From Deltaproteobacteria bacterium (GTDB taxonomy: Bacteria > Myxococcota_A > UBA9160 > UBA4427), in NCBI GenBank assembly GCA_029261835.1, contig JAJDAO010000047.1:62001-126000 (forward strand): 64,000 nucleotides of DNA, read 5' to 3'. The first letter of the stretch is position 1. Every line of letters begins with the position of its first letter. This document shows, piece after piece, positions 42,841 to 51,052 of the stretch. Position numbers and translations under genes: made by a program. The notes under the pieces are model-generated. The model worked only from the letters and a program-made list of their open reading frames with translations, had not been told where the DNA came from and ran no database searches.

Positions 42841-43553
42841 ATCGGAGCCCAAAGAGCCTGGGTCTCGCAGCGCTCTTCTTCTCGCTCTTCTTCTCGCCCT
42901 TCATCGCGACTTACGCCGGGTCTTCGAGCGAAGAAGAGACCGTGCCGCCGCGAGCCTCCCAAGAGCTCGCAGTGGCGACCTTCGCCGGGGGATGTTTCTG
43001 GTGCATGGAGCCTCCCTTCGACCGCATCGAGGGGGTCGTGTCCACGACATCCGGCTATAGCGGCGGCCACAAGGAGAACCCCACGTACCACGAGGTATCG
43101 AGTGGGGGAACGGGCCACGCCGAGGTCGTGCAGGTCGTCTACGATCCCAGCAAGGTCCGCTACGCGGAACTCCTCGACGTCTTCTGGCACAACATCGACC
43201 CGACGGCGCGCGATCGACAGTTCTGCGACGCCGGGCATCAGTACCGCAGCGGCGTCTTCTATCACACGCCGGAGCAGGAGCACCTGGCGGAGGAATCAAA
43301 GAGCAAGCTCGAAGCATCCGGACGCTTTGGTTCCGAGATCGCGACGCAGATCGAGGCGGCCAGCGCGTTCTGGCCGGCCGAGGAATACCACCAGGATTAC
43401 TACATGAAGAATCCCCTGCGGTACAAGTACTACCGCCACGGCTGCGGGCGCGACGCGCGACTCGAAAAACTATGGGGCGGTGCCCCCAGCGGCACGTCGT
43501 CTAGCGAAAGCGTCTCCGCAACACAGCCAGCGTCGCCAGAGCGCAGGCACTGA
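42837..43553 (+). CDS. msrA: Peptide-methionine (S)-S-oxide reductase MsrA, exported
   Basis: A 238-residue MsrA with a signal peptide (LGLAALFFSLFFSPFIATYA), so it should work in the periplasm beside MsrB. The catalytic motif is GGCFWCMEPPFDRIEGV, with the first Cys as nucleophile. GYSGGHKENPTYHEVSSGGTGHAE and HNIDPTARDRQFCDAGHQYRS are standard MsrA blocks in part. CGRDARLEKLWG near the end carries a recycling Cys candidate. ATG 42837 overlaps the msrB stop. Its last 53 bases lie over the convergent gene on the other strand, so both C-termini share DNA. Confidence 0.94.
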   Translation: MNRSPKSLGLAALFFSLFFSPFIATYAGSSSEEETVPPRASQELAVATFAGGCFWCMEPPFDRIEGVVSTTSGYSGGHKENPTYHEVSSGGTGHAEVVQVVYDPSKVRYAELLDVFWHNIDPTARDRQFCDAGHQYRSGVFYHTPEQEHLAEESKSKLEASGRFGSEIATQIEAASAFWPAEEYHQDYYMKNPLRYKYYRHGCGRDARLEKLWGGAPSGTSSSESVSATQPASPERRH

Positions 43554-45513
43554 GAAGGCTCGCGCTGGGCTCCGGCACGTTCAAGAGGCTCAGCGCGTGC
43601 CCCCCACCCGCCGAGATCGCGCTGGCCGTGCCGCTAGCGCCGTTGACCGAATCGGGCGGCGTCGCCTCGCCGCTGGCGTCCCAGCCCCAGCAGACGACGT
43701 TCCCAGTCGCGGCCTGAATGGCACAGCTGTGTGCCGCACCCGCCGAGATCGCGCTGGCCGTGCCGCTAGCGCCGTTCACCGAATCGGGCGGTGTCGCCTG
43801 ACCGGAGGAGTCGTCACCCCAGCAGACGACCTTCCCGGTCGCAGCCTGGATCGCGCAGCTGTGTGTGCCGCCCGTCGAGATCGCGCCGGCCGTGCCGTCG
43901 GTGCCGTCCACCGAGACGGGCGCTGTCGCCTGGCCGTAGGAGTCCCAACCCCAGCAGACGACGTTCCCTGTCTCGGCCTGGATGGCGCAGCCGTGCACAC
44001 CGCCCGCCGAGATCGCGCTGGCCATGCCGTCGACGCCGTTCACCGAGTCGGGCGGCGTCGCCTCGCCATAGAAGTCGCGGCCCCAGCAGACGACCTTCCC
44101 GCCCGCGGCCTGGAGGGCGCAGCTATGCGCGCCGCCCGCCGAGATCGCGCGGGCCGTGCCGTCGGTGCCATTCACCGAGTCGGGCGGTGTCGCCTGGCCG
44201 TAGGAGTCGTCGCCCCAACAGATGACCTTCCCGGTTGAGGCCTGTAGCGCACAGCCGTGTCCTCCACCCGACGAGATCGCGCTGGCTGTGCCGTTGCTGC
44301 CGTTCACCGAGTCGGGTGGCGTCGCCTGGCCGTTGGAGTCGTTGCCCCAGCAGACGACGTCCCCGCTCTCGGCCTGGACGGCGCAACTGAGCAACCCACC
44401 CGCCGAGATCGCGCTGGCCGTGCCCTCGATGCCGTTCACCGAGTCAGGTGGTATCGCCTGGCCGTACGAGCCCGAGCCCCAGCAGATGACCTTCCCGGTC
44501 GCGGCCTGGATGGCGCAGCTATGCACACCACCCGCCGAGACCGCGCTCGCCGTGTCGCTCGTGCCGTTTGTGCCGCTCACGGATTCGGGTGGCGTCGCCC
44601 GGCCGTCGTGGGAGTCGTCACCCCAGCAGATGGCGTTCCCGCCCTCGGCCCGGAGGGCGCAGCTATGCACACCACCCGCCGAGATCGCGCTGGCTGTGCC
44701 GTTGGTGCCGTTTACCGAATCGGGCGGCGTCGCCTGGCCGAAGGAGTCCCGGCCCCAGCAGACGACGTTTCCGGTTCCGGCCTGAATCGCGCAGCTGTGG
44801 AAATACCCGGCCGAGATCGCGCTGGCCGTACCGCTGGTGCCGTTCACCGAGTCGGGTGGTGTCACCTCGCCATAGGAGTCCTGCCCCCAGCAGACGACGT
44901 TCCCGGTCGCGTCCTGGATGGCGCAGCTGTGCTGGTATCCAGCCGAAATCGCGCCGGCCGTACCGCTGATGCCATTCACAGAGTCGGGTGGCGTCGCCTG
45001 GCCGAAGAAATCCCAACCCCAGCAGACGGCATTCCCGGTTTCGGCGTGGATGGCGCAGCTGTGTCTCCCACCCGCCGAGATCGCGCTGGCCGTACCGTTG
45101 CTGCCATCCAGCAAGGCCGGTCTCGCCACCCGGCCGTTGGAGTCGTTGCCCCAGCAGACGACGTTTCCGGTCCCGGCCTGAATGGCGCAGCTGTGCTCAT
45201 TGCCAGCCGAGATCGCGCTGGCGGTGTCGGTCGTGCCGTTTACCGAGTCGGGCGGCGTCGCCTGCCCGAAGGCGTCGTCGCCCCAGCAGACGACCTTCCC
45301 GCCCGCGGCCTGGAGGGCGCAGCTGTGCTGCTTGCCATCCGAGATCGCGCTGGCGGTGCCGCTGGTGCCGTTCACCGAGTCCGGAGGCCAGTGGGATCCG
45401 TTCGATCCCCAGCCGACTACGGCGGAGCCCCCTGAAATCGACTGCGCCTGCGCCGTCTCGCCAAGAGCAAGAGCCAGAAGCAAGAGCACACACACACGCA
45501 TCAGCAGCCGCAT
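43501..45513 (-). CDS. Secreted RCC1-like repeat protein with PEP-CTERM anchor
   Basis: A 670-residue exported protein. The signal peptide is MRLLMRVCVLLLLALALGE..AQAQ. Then come 14 units of about 44 residues with the pattern SAG..HSCA(I/L)QA.TG.VVCWG.DS.GQATPPDSVNG; the first lacks the CWG cysteine. Each unit is one blade of an RCC1-like propeller, so about two propellers may form, with paired Cys (HSCA and VCWG) possibly bridged. The C-terminus NVPEPSASLLSACALATLAVLRRRFR is a PEP-CTERM sorting signal (PEP, hydrophobic helix, basic end), so the protein should be handled by an exosortase encoded elsewhere. ATG 45513 is chosen for GGGGAG nine bases upstream. The repeats are very alike, suggesting recent expansion. 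Function probably surface display or binding. Confidence 0.9.
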   Translation of the reverse strand: MRLLMRVCVLLLLALALGETAQAQSISGGSAVVGWGSNGSHWPPDSVNGTSGTASAISDGKQHSCALQAAGGKVVCWGDDAFGQATPPDSVNGTTDTASAISAGNEHSCAIQAGTGNVVCWGNDSNGRVARPALLDGSNGTASAISAGGRHSCAIHAETGNAVCWGWDFFGQATPPDSVNGISGTAGAISAGYQHSCAIQDATGNVVCWGQDSYGEVTPPDSVNGTSGTASAISAGYFHSCAIQAGTGNVVCWGRDSFGQATPPDSVNGTNGTASAISAGGVHSCALRAEGGNAICWGDDSHDGRATPPESVSGTNGTSDTASAVSAGGVHSCAIQAATGKVICWGSGSYGQAIPPDSVNGIEGTASAISAGGLLSCAVQAESGDVVCWGNDSNGQATPPDSVNGSNGTASAISSGGGHGCALQASTGKVICWGDDSYGQATPPDSVNGTDGTARAISAGGAHSCALQAAGGKVVCWGRDFYGEATPPDSVNGVDGMASAISAGGVHGCAIQAETGNVVCWGWDSYGQATAPVSVDGTDGTAGAISTGGTHSCAIQAATGKVVCWGDDSSGQATPPDSVNGASGTASAISAGAAHSCAIQAATGNVVCWGWDASGEATPPDSVNGASGTASAISAGGGHALSLLNVPEPSASLLSACALATLAVLRRRFR
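43570..45450. repeat. Coding tandem repeat array, period about 130-140 bp
   Basis: Fourteen near-identical units, each about 132-141 bases, encode the RCC1-like blades. Units vary mainly by one or two residues before the CWG core and by small in-frame insertions (the unit with SHDGRATPPESVSG). This should be unstable by recombination and hard to assemble, so copy number may be wrong in short-read data. Confidence 0.85.
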
Positions 45514-45649
45514 CCACACATTCTCCCCGGTTGGGGGTATTCTCGCAGGCGCGGCGGATTCAAGCAAGAATCCATCTGCTCGATTGAATTCGCGAAGCAG
45601 CTGGAAGAGCCCAGAGCCGACACGCCGCTGCGGCGATGGCGAAGCTGCC

Positions 45650-46891
45650 CTAGCCGTAGCGCTCCTTCAGAAAGCGGGCAGCGTTCTCCGGGCCGTCCCA
45701 TTCTGCCAGTCTTCTCCGGAACGTCTCGACTGCTGTCTTCGCGGCTTCGTCGTGGAGCAATCTGTCGACGGCGGCCAAGACGTCGGATGCCGATGCCCGT
45801 CGCTTGTTCAGGCGAATGGCGAACCCCTTTCGCACGCAGGCATCCAGGTTGGCTTGCTGCTCCGGATGCATTCCTATCCCGACGATCGGTGTCCCCGACA
45901 AGCATGCGTTCATGACCGTATTCTGCCCGCCGTGGATGACGGAGATATCCGCCATCGAGTTCACCTGGTGTGCGGGCAGCAATCCAGTAACGACCACATT
46001 CTCCGGAATATCGACGGTCATCTGTTCGATGTGCGATCTCACAGGTGCGATCACGCGGTAAGGCTTGTTCCGGAAGCCCGCCAGAATCTCGGCAACGAGC
46101 GCCGGCTTGCCCGAACTCCCCATGGCGAAGTACACGATGGGCTTGTCGCGCGGCATGGAGGCCACTTCGTCGGGAATCGGTTGGTCGATTCTGGCAGGCA
46201 GCGGCCCAATATAGTGCAAGGTCGGACGGACCTCGTGGAAGCCAACCCACTCGGGAATGTCCGCAAGAAGCGTATGGTCGCCCTCGATTAGATCGATGAA
46301 GTTCTTGAACTTGGGCAGTCCATACGTTGGCCCGACCACGTTGTAGGCCTTTGCGGGAGCGGCCAGCTTGAGGACCAGTCTGCTCACCCAGCGGTTCATC
46401 CTCTCTTCGTCGTTTCGAAAGAGCCACCGCACAAAGGCGAAGTCGCGCCGATCGGGCCAGGACTGAAGCCCGGCCTCGTAGTACTCCCTGACGCTGGTGG
46501 AGTGGAGAACGTTGACGAAGGGAATACCTGCCGCACGAGTCGAGATCGTGACACTCAGGCACCAGCCCGTGAGCACAGCCGCGGGCTTCACGTCCTTGAA
46601 GAATGCAATCTCGTTCGGAACCCGCGCGGCAAGCTCCTTGGCTGACAGGTAGCCCACTGTATTGAGCGTCTCGCCGCTGAGAACGACCCGCAGGCGTGCG
46701 AGCTTTGCCTGGGTGAGCCTTGGCGACATCCTCTCCAGCGAGAAGCCCTCGTCCTGGATCAGTTGTTCGAACTGCCCGCCGTAGCTGGCGAAGATGACGT
46801 TGAAGTGCTTGCGCGCCGCCCTGGCGATTTCGATCATTCTTCCGGTTTCGGCCAGGTTGTAGCCGGCGACCGCGAATACAAGTGTCTTCAT
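45650..46891 (-). CDS. Glycosyltransferase family 1 (UGT/MGT-like)
   Basis: A 413-residue GT-B glycosyltransferase. The N-terminal domain begins TLVFAVAGYNLAETGRMIEIARAA and takes the acceptor. The C-terminal domain has the nucleotide-sugar signature VIHGGQNTVMNACLSGTPIVG with HPEQQANLD, as in macrolide and flavonoid glycosyltransferases. The start is set at ATG 46891, where the fold begins; the frame is open further upstream and ATG 46954 is possible. It is the last gene of a minus-strand run behind a thiolase, 91 bases away. Acceptor unknown: sterol, lipid or polyketide are all possible. Confidence 0.85.
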   Translation of the reverse strand: MKTLVFAVAGYNLAETGRMIEIARAARKHFNVIFASYGGQFEQLIQDEGFSLERMSPRLTQAKLARLRVVLSGETLNTVGYLSAKELAARVPNEIAFFKDVKPAAVLTGWCLSVTISTRAAGIPFVNVLHSTSVREYYEAGLQSWPDRRDFAFVRWLFRNDEERMNRWVSRLVLKLAAPAKAYNVVGPTYGLPKFKNFIDLIEGDHTLLADIPEWVGFHEVRPTLHYIGPLPARIDQPIPDEVASMPRDKPIVYFAMGSSGKPALVAEILAGFRNKPYRVIAPVRSHIEQMTVDIPENVVVTGLLPAHQVNSMADISVIHGGQNTVMNACLSGTPIVGIGMHPEQQANLDACVRKGFAIRLNKRRASASDVLAAVDRLLHDEAAKTAVETFRRRLAEWDGPENAARFLKERYG

Positions 46892-46982
46892 CGTGTCGAG
46901 GAATCCCTCCCTTCCGTCGACCCGACGCCTGAATTCGGCGGCGGCATCAGCCATCCGCTGCAATGTATCGGACTGAGCGGGC

Positions 46983-48206
46983 TCAGGCCTCGAAGATCGT
47001 GACCACCATGGCGGCGGCGTCGTTGCCCTTCTTGCCGCCACCGTTCTGTGCCAACGCGAGCTTCGCCCCCTCGACCTGCCGCTTGCCGGCGCGTCCCTGG
47101 AGCTGGAGCGTGATCTCCACCACCTGGGCGAGACCCGAAGCCCCGACCGGATGGCCCTTGCGCAGCAGCCCGCCGGAAGTATTGACCGGCAGTCGGCCGC
47201 CGAGCTTGGTGACGCCCTTCTCGATGAGTTCGCCGCCCCCTCCCTCTTGGCAGAGGCCCAGCGCGTCGTAGTTGATGATCTCCGCGGGCGCCGAGGCATC
47301 GTGAAGCTCGATCAGGTCGAGATCCTCGGGACCCAGGCCGGACTCCTCATAGGCATCTCGCGCGCACAGCTCAACGGTGTCCGGCTCGTCCTCCGTGTGG
47401 TGCCAGCCGGAGTGCATGACGCTCGACCTGATTCGCACGGGCTTGCTCACGCCGAGCTCACGCGCCTTGCGTTCGCTCATCACCACGGCCGCCGCGGCGC
47501 CATCGCCAATCGGCGAGCACATGGAGCGCGTCAGCGGCGGCACGATCGGACGGTCGTTCAGGACATCTTCGACGCTCAACACCTGATGGAACTGCGCGTT
47601 GGGGTTGAGGCTACCGTGAAATGAGTTCTTGGCCGAGACGCCTGCGAACTGCTCGATCGTGGTGCCATACTTCTCCATGTGCGCCCGAGCCGCGCTGGCG
47701 TACACATCCATGAACATGGAACGGCTCTGGCCGGCCCCCTCTTCACCGCCACCCTCCGCGGCCGCCTTGGCGAGGTCTGCCACCATCTGCGCCAGCTCGT
47801 CGACGTCCATCGCGCCAGCGAAAGCGGCGAAGCTCTTGGCCTTGTCCTTGTGGCTGAGCTTCTCGACGCCGAGCGCCAGCACCACGTCGAAGAGGCCGGC
47901 AGTCACCATCGAGCAGGCCTGAATGAGCGCCGTCGAGCCGCTCGCGCAGGCGTTCTCCACGTTGATGATGGGGATCTTGCCGACCCCGATGGTATCGAGG
48001 ATGACTTGCCCGCGGATCGATTCCTGACCCGTTACCAGGCCGGCCGCACAGTTGCCCACGTAGGCGGCTTCGATGTCCGCGAGCTCGAGACCCGCATCGG
48101 CCACGGCCTTCTGAACGGCTTCCGTGCCGAGCTCTTTGATGCCCTTGTCGGGGTACTTCATGAAACGCGTCATGCCGACGCCGGCGATGCGAGCGTTGAG
48201 CCGCAC
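46983..48206 (-). CDS. Thiolase family protein (SCP-x/acetyl-CoA acetyltransferase-like)
   Basis: A 407-residue thiolase. Cys in NVENACASGSTAL is the acyl-enzyme nucleophile, GLLRKGHPVGASGLAQ carries the His, and LHDASAPAEI takes the place of the usual second active-site block. No CxG-type second Cys near the end is obvious (LAQNGGGKKGNDAA), which points to the SCP2/SCP-x type rather than the classical biosynthetic thiolase. It probably cleaves 3-oxoacyl-CoA in side-chain or branched fatty-acid oxidation. It lies 30 bases after the nitroreductase gene in a beta-oxidation-like run. Confidence 0.9.
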   Translation of the reverse strand: MRLNARIAGVGMTRFMKYPDKGIKELGTEAVQKAVADAGLELADIEAAYVGNCAAGLVTGQESIRGQVILDTIGVGKIPIINVENACASGSTALIQACSMVTAGLFDVVLALGVEKLSHKDKAKSFAAFAGAMDVDELAQMVADLAKAAAEGGGEEGAGQSRSMFMDVYASAARAHMEKYGTTIEQFAGVSAKNSFHGSLNPNAQFHQVLSVEDVLNDRPIVPPLTRSMCSPIGDGAAAAVVMSERKARELGVSKPVRIRSSVMHSGWHHTEDEPDTVELCARDAYEESGLGPEDLDLIELHDASAPAEIINYDALGLCQEGGGGELIEKGVTKLGGRLPVNTSGGLLRKGHPVGASGLAQVVEITLQLQGRAGKRQVEGAKLALAQNGGGKKGNDAAAMVVTIFEA

Positions 48207-48236
48207 GATCTCTCCTCCTTCGCTGGGCCCGCGGGC

Positions 48237-49025
48237 CTACAGCAGCCCCTGCCCTGTGAGATCCAGCGCACGACGCAGATAGAGCAGCTCTGTTTCACGC
48301 CACGGCAGCGGAGCGGGCTGCTGAATCAGACCGTCCCGCTCGAGCTGCTCGACGACCGCGGCGTCGCGGGGGAAGGGATTGTCGTAGCCATTGAGCTGGA
48401 ACAGCTCTTCAAAAGGTCGGCGCGGACGCTGCCCACCCGCCTCTGGAGTCTCCGCCGGATAGCCCACTGTCTGGGTCACCAACAGACGGCAGGTATCGGG
48501 CAGGCCCAGCTTCTGGCGAACCGCTTCCGGGTTTCCCGTTCCGAGGCAGCAGGTGCCGAGGCCCAGCTCGAATGCCATGAGCGTCGCCTGCGCGATGCCC
48601 TGTCCGCAGTCGATCTCCCCGAGACCGGGCTGCTTCACGACGTCGCCCATCTGGGCGAACATCGGCACGAGCGTGTTCTCGAGCTCATCGCGCTTCTTGT
48701 CCCCGTACCCTACGGCGCCGCAGTCCACCAGCTGGCGCAGCCGCTCACCGGCGTGATCGGTCGCCTCGGTCTCGATGTACCAGGCGATCACCACCGGGGC
48801 GAGACGAATCTGGTACCCGCCCACCGGCGAAGGCAGCGCATCGAGCACGTCTTGCGGTGCCTGATCACGCTCGATCACGAGCGCGCGCAGGCTGTTCATG
48901 TTGCCCCAGTGCGAGGCGATGCGAGCCGCCTCGAGCATGCACTGAATCTTCTCTCGCTCCACCGGCTTGTGGGGCAGCAAGAAACGAATCGAGCGCCTGT
49001 TTCCGATCGCTTGTCGCAGTTCCAT
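48237..49025 (-). CDS. Nitroreductase-family flavoprotein
   Basis: A 262-residue FMN-dependent oxidoreductase. RRSIRFLLPHKPVEREKIQCMLEAA is the standard N-terminal block (R-R-S-I-R), HWGNMNSLRA the FMN contact, and AFELGLGTCCLGTGNPEAVRQKLGLPD the C-terminal block. Its neighbours (acyl-CoA dehydrogenase, thiolase) suggest reduction of an enone or aromatic CoA-type substrate, but the family is broad. About 56 bases separate it from the acyl-CoA dehydrogenase. Confidence 0.9.
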   Translation of the reverse strand: MELRQAIGNRRSIRFLLPHKPVEREKIQCMLEAARIASHWGNMNSLRALVIERDQAPQDVLDALPSPVGGYQIRLAPVVIAWYIETEATDHAGERLRQLVDCGAVGYGDKKRDELENTLVPMFAQMGDVVKQPGLGEIDCGQGIAQATLMAFELGLGTCCLGTGNPEAVRQKLGLPDTCRLLVTQTVGYPAETPEAGGQRPRRPFEELFQLNGYDNPFPRDAAVVEQLERDGLIQQPAPLPWRETELLYLRRALDLTGQGLL

Positions 49026-49081
49026 TCTTCAGTACTTCCTGTTCGTGTTGGATTCTCTTGGAGAAGACGATCGCCGCGGGC

Positions 49082-50284
49082 TCACAGTCGACCGGCCCCG
49101 ATGATACTCAGCAGCTCGTTGCAGCCATCCTCGATCATCGAGGCACGCGCATCGCGCAGCAGCTTCTCGATCGGGTACTCGCGCGACAGCCCGTTGCCAC
49201 CGTAGATCTGCAGCGCGTCGCTCGCGACCTCGAAGGCGCTGTTGGTGACGAATGTCTTGGCGGCGATGCAGTGGGCGATCTGGGGCATGTTGACGGCATT
49301 GTAGGTCGCCACGCGGCGAGCCAGGGCGCGGGCCGCCTCGACCTTGCTGAACATCTTGAAGAGCCGTGACTTCACGCTCTGGTGTTCGATGATCGGCACG
49401 CCTCCCTGCACGCGCTCCTTGGCGTAGGCCAGCGCGTGGTCGTAGGCCGCTCGAGCCACGCCCACGAAGAGCTGTGCCATGCCGCCGTTGCCGTGGCTGA
49501 GCATCGTCTCGAGCCCAATGCTGTACAGCTCGGGCCCGAGCACCATGTGAGACTCGGGAACCCGCACGCCGTCGAAGAAGATCTCGCCCTGGTTGAGCGA
49601 ACGCTGGCCCATCTTGTCGAGCGGATTCGGACGACCGACGCCCGGCAGGTCGAGGGGCACGAGAAAGACGCCACCGCCCTTGAAGCCCTGGCTCTGGTCG
49701 AGCGTGCAGAAGAGCACTGCGATGTCGGCAATGGTGCCGTTGGAGACCCAGGCCGCCTTCTGGCCCTGAATCACGTAGCTGTCGCCGTCCTTGCTCGCGA
49801 CGCAGTTGGCCTTGATGGCGGGATCGCTGAAGTGCTTCTCCGTAAAGGTCACGGTGTCGCTGCCGTGGTCCGGCTCGGTCAACGCCCAGCAGCCGATGGT
49901 GGCATTGTCGGCGTCGCAGAAGCGTTCGATCAGCGCGAGGTCGCCCGCCTGTTGCACCCAGGGCTGATGGAAATTCGAGAGCCCGCAGGTAATCGCCAGC
50001 CCGACATCCCCCCAGGCCAGCTCCTCATTGACGATGCAGCAGAGCCGCGCCTTGGCGATCGGCTCCATCTCGGCGTCGAGCATGAGCGCGCCGAAGCCGA
50101 GCTCGTAGTACTGCTTGAGGCAATCCCACAGCGGCGAGTCGGCGGCGATGACGTCGGCCGGGTCGGTCAGGCGATCGAGTGCCGTGCCGGCCGGGCGCAG
50201 CACCTCTTCGGCGAATTTGTGGGCCGTCGCGCGGACTTCGTTGTCCTCATCGCTGAGGCCGACCTCGATATCGATGGACGTCAT
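49082..50284 (-). CDS. Acyl-CoA dehydrogenase family protein
   Basis: A 400-residue FAD enzyme that introduces a trans-2 double bond into an acyl-CoA and passes electrons to ETF. CWALTEPDHGSDTVTF is the first acyl-CoA dehydrogenase signature; YGGNGLSREYPIEKLLRDARASMIEDGCNELL is the second (QIYGGNGL..E.P..KLLRDA). The start ATG 50284 follows AGGAG at eight bases; the open frame runs further upstream. The usual catalytic Glu near IEDGCNE fits. The nearby membrane FeS protein probably takes the electrons from ETF to quinone. Confidence 0.93.
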   Translation of the reverse strand: MTSIDIEVGLSDEDNEVRATAHKFAEEVLRPAGTALDRLTDPADVIAADSPLWDCLKQYYELGFGALMLDAEMEPIAKARLCCIVNEELAWGDVGLAITCGLSNFHQPWVQQAGDLALIERFCDADNATIGCWALTEPDHGSDTVTFTEKHFSDPAIKANCVASKDGDSYVIQGQKAAWVSNGTIADIAVLFCTLDQSQGFKGGGVFLVPLDLPGVGRPNPLDKMGQRSLNQGEIFFDGVRVPESHMVLGPELYSIGLETMLSHGNGGMAQLFVGVARAAYDHALAYAKERVQGGVPIIEHQSVKSRLFKMFSKVEAARALARRVATYNAVNMPQIAHCIAAKTFVTNSAFEVASDALQIYGGNGLSREYPIEKLLRDARASMIEDGCNELLSIIGAGRL

Positions 50285-50590
50285 GTCTGCTTCTCCTGGA
50301 TTCTGGGCGCCCGCCCACTGCCGCGACCGACTGGAGCCGGACTCGACGAACGCTCGGCACGCCACGCAGGCGGGAGGTCTCTCCGCTGAAACCGGTCCGG
50401 GCTGCCGGGAGTGACTGCCCAGCGATCACGAGCGAAACGCCGCGAGCCGTCGAGAATGCTCCTCGCCCGGGCTGCCGGGTATGACTCCTGTCATAGCGCC
50501 TCGCGCGGGGCGCCGAAACTCGCGTTTCACTGCGCCGCCCCGCCCACGTGCCGCATGAAGAACGTAGCGGTGCGAGGCACTCAGAAGCGT
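50285..50590. other. Intergenic region with direct repeat and palindrome
   Basis: 306 bases upstream of the acyl-CoA dehydrogenase gene without a gene. CCGGGCTGCCGGG occurs at 50398-50410 and again at 50468-50480, next to the palindrome at 50480-50495. This region probably holds the promoter and control sites of the minus-strand run. Confidence 0.45.
50480..50495. promoter_or_regulatory. Palindromic operator candidate TATGAC-N4-GTCATA
   Basis: TATGAC (50480-50485) and GTCATA (50490-50495) are perfect complements spaced by four bases, about 196 bases before the acyl-CoA dehydrogenase start. The TGAC-N4-GTCA core is of the size bound by TetR-family or FadR-like regulators of fatty-acid genes. 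No such regulator is encoded nearby. Confidence 0.4.
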
Positions 50591-51052
50591 TCAGTGTGGC
50601 TGCGACAAGCCGACGCCGGGCGCGACCTCGGCATCTCCGGCGGCCTCGCTGAACTCGCACATGTTGAGCTTGCGGGAGCGAAAGCGCCACTCGCCGTCCA
50701 GGCGGACGTACTCGTCGTCGTAGTAGCCAAAGCCGGTCATGCGCTTGCCCTCCAGCCTGGCGCGCAGATCGAGGTAGCAGGTGCCCGTGGCGGTGTCGCC
50801 CGCCAGCCGCAATACGTGATTGTGCACGAAGGGACATAGCTCGGCCTGTGTGAACATCTGCTGGTAGGCCTCTCGCATCTCCTCCCGGCCGCGCAGCGCC
50901 GGGCGGTCGCCGGTGTCCATTACGCCATCCTCGCAGAAGAGCTCGACAGCACCCTCGACATCCCTCTGCCAGACACAGTGCGCATAGCGACGCGCCAGGT
51001 CCCGGATCGCCTCGGCGTCCGCCAATCTGCGGATCGTCTCCTCATCACCCAT
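50591..51052 (-). CDS. SnoaL-like/NTF2-fold protein
   Basis: A 153-residue protein of the nuclear-transport-factor-2 fold (SnoaL_4 kind): IRDLARRYAHCVWQRDVEGAVELFCEDGVMDTG, with the conserved D/H set (R-R-Y-A-H, then D-G-V), and GFGYYDDEYVRLDGEWRFRSRKL as the terminal sheet. Members include hydratases, isomerases and lyases on steroid or polyketide substrates. ATG 51052 overlaps the stop of the upstream FeS gene by eight bases. Confidence 0.85.
   Translation of the reverse strand: MGDEETIRRLADAEAIRDLARRYAHCVWQRDVEGAVELFCEDGVMDTGDRPALRGREEMREAYQQMFTQAELCPFVHNHVLRLAGDTATGTCYLDLRARLEGKRMTGFGYYDDEYVRLDGEWRFRSRKLNMCEFSEAAGDAEVAPGVGLSQPH

Noticed and set aside
44257-45435. A 392-codon plus-strand frame across the RCC1-like repeats.
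   Set aside because: It is the antisense image of the tandem repeat and repeats with the same period; there is no start signal. The minus-strand frame has a signal peptide and a sorting signal.
43570-45450. CRISPR-like periodicity near 44 kb.
   Set aside because: The period is about 135 bases, no unique spacers separate short identical repeats, and the whole array is an open coding frame.
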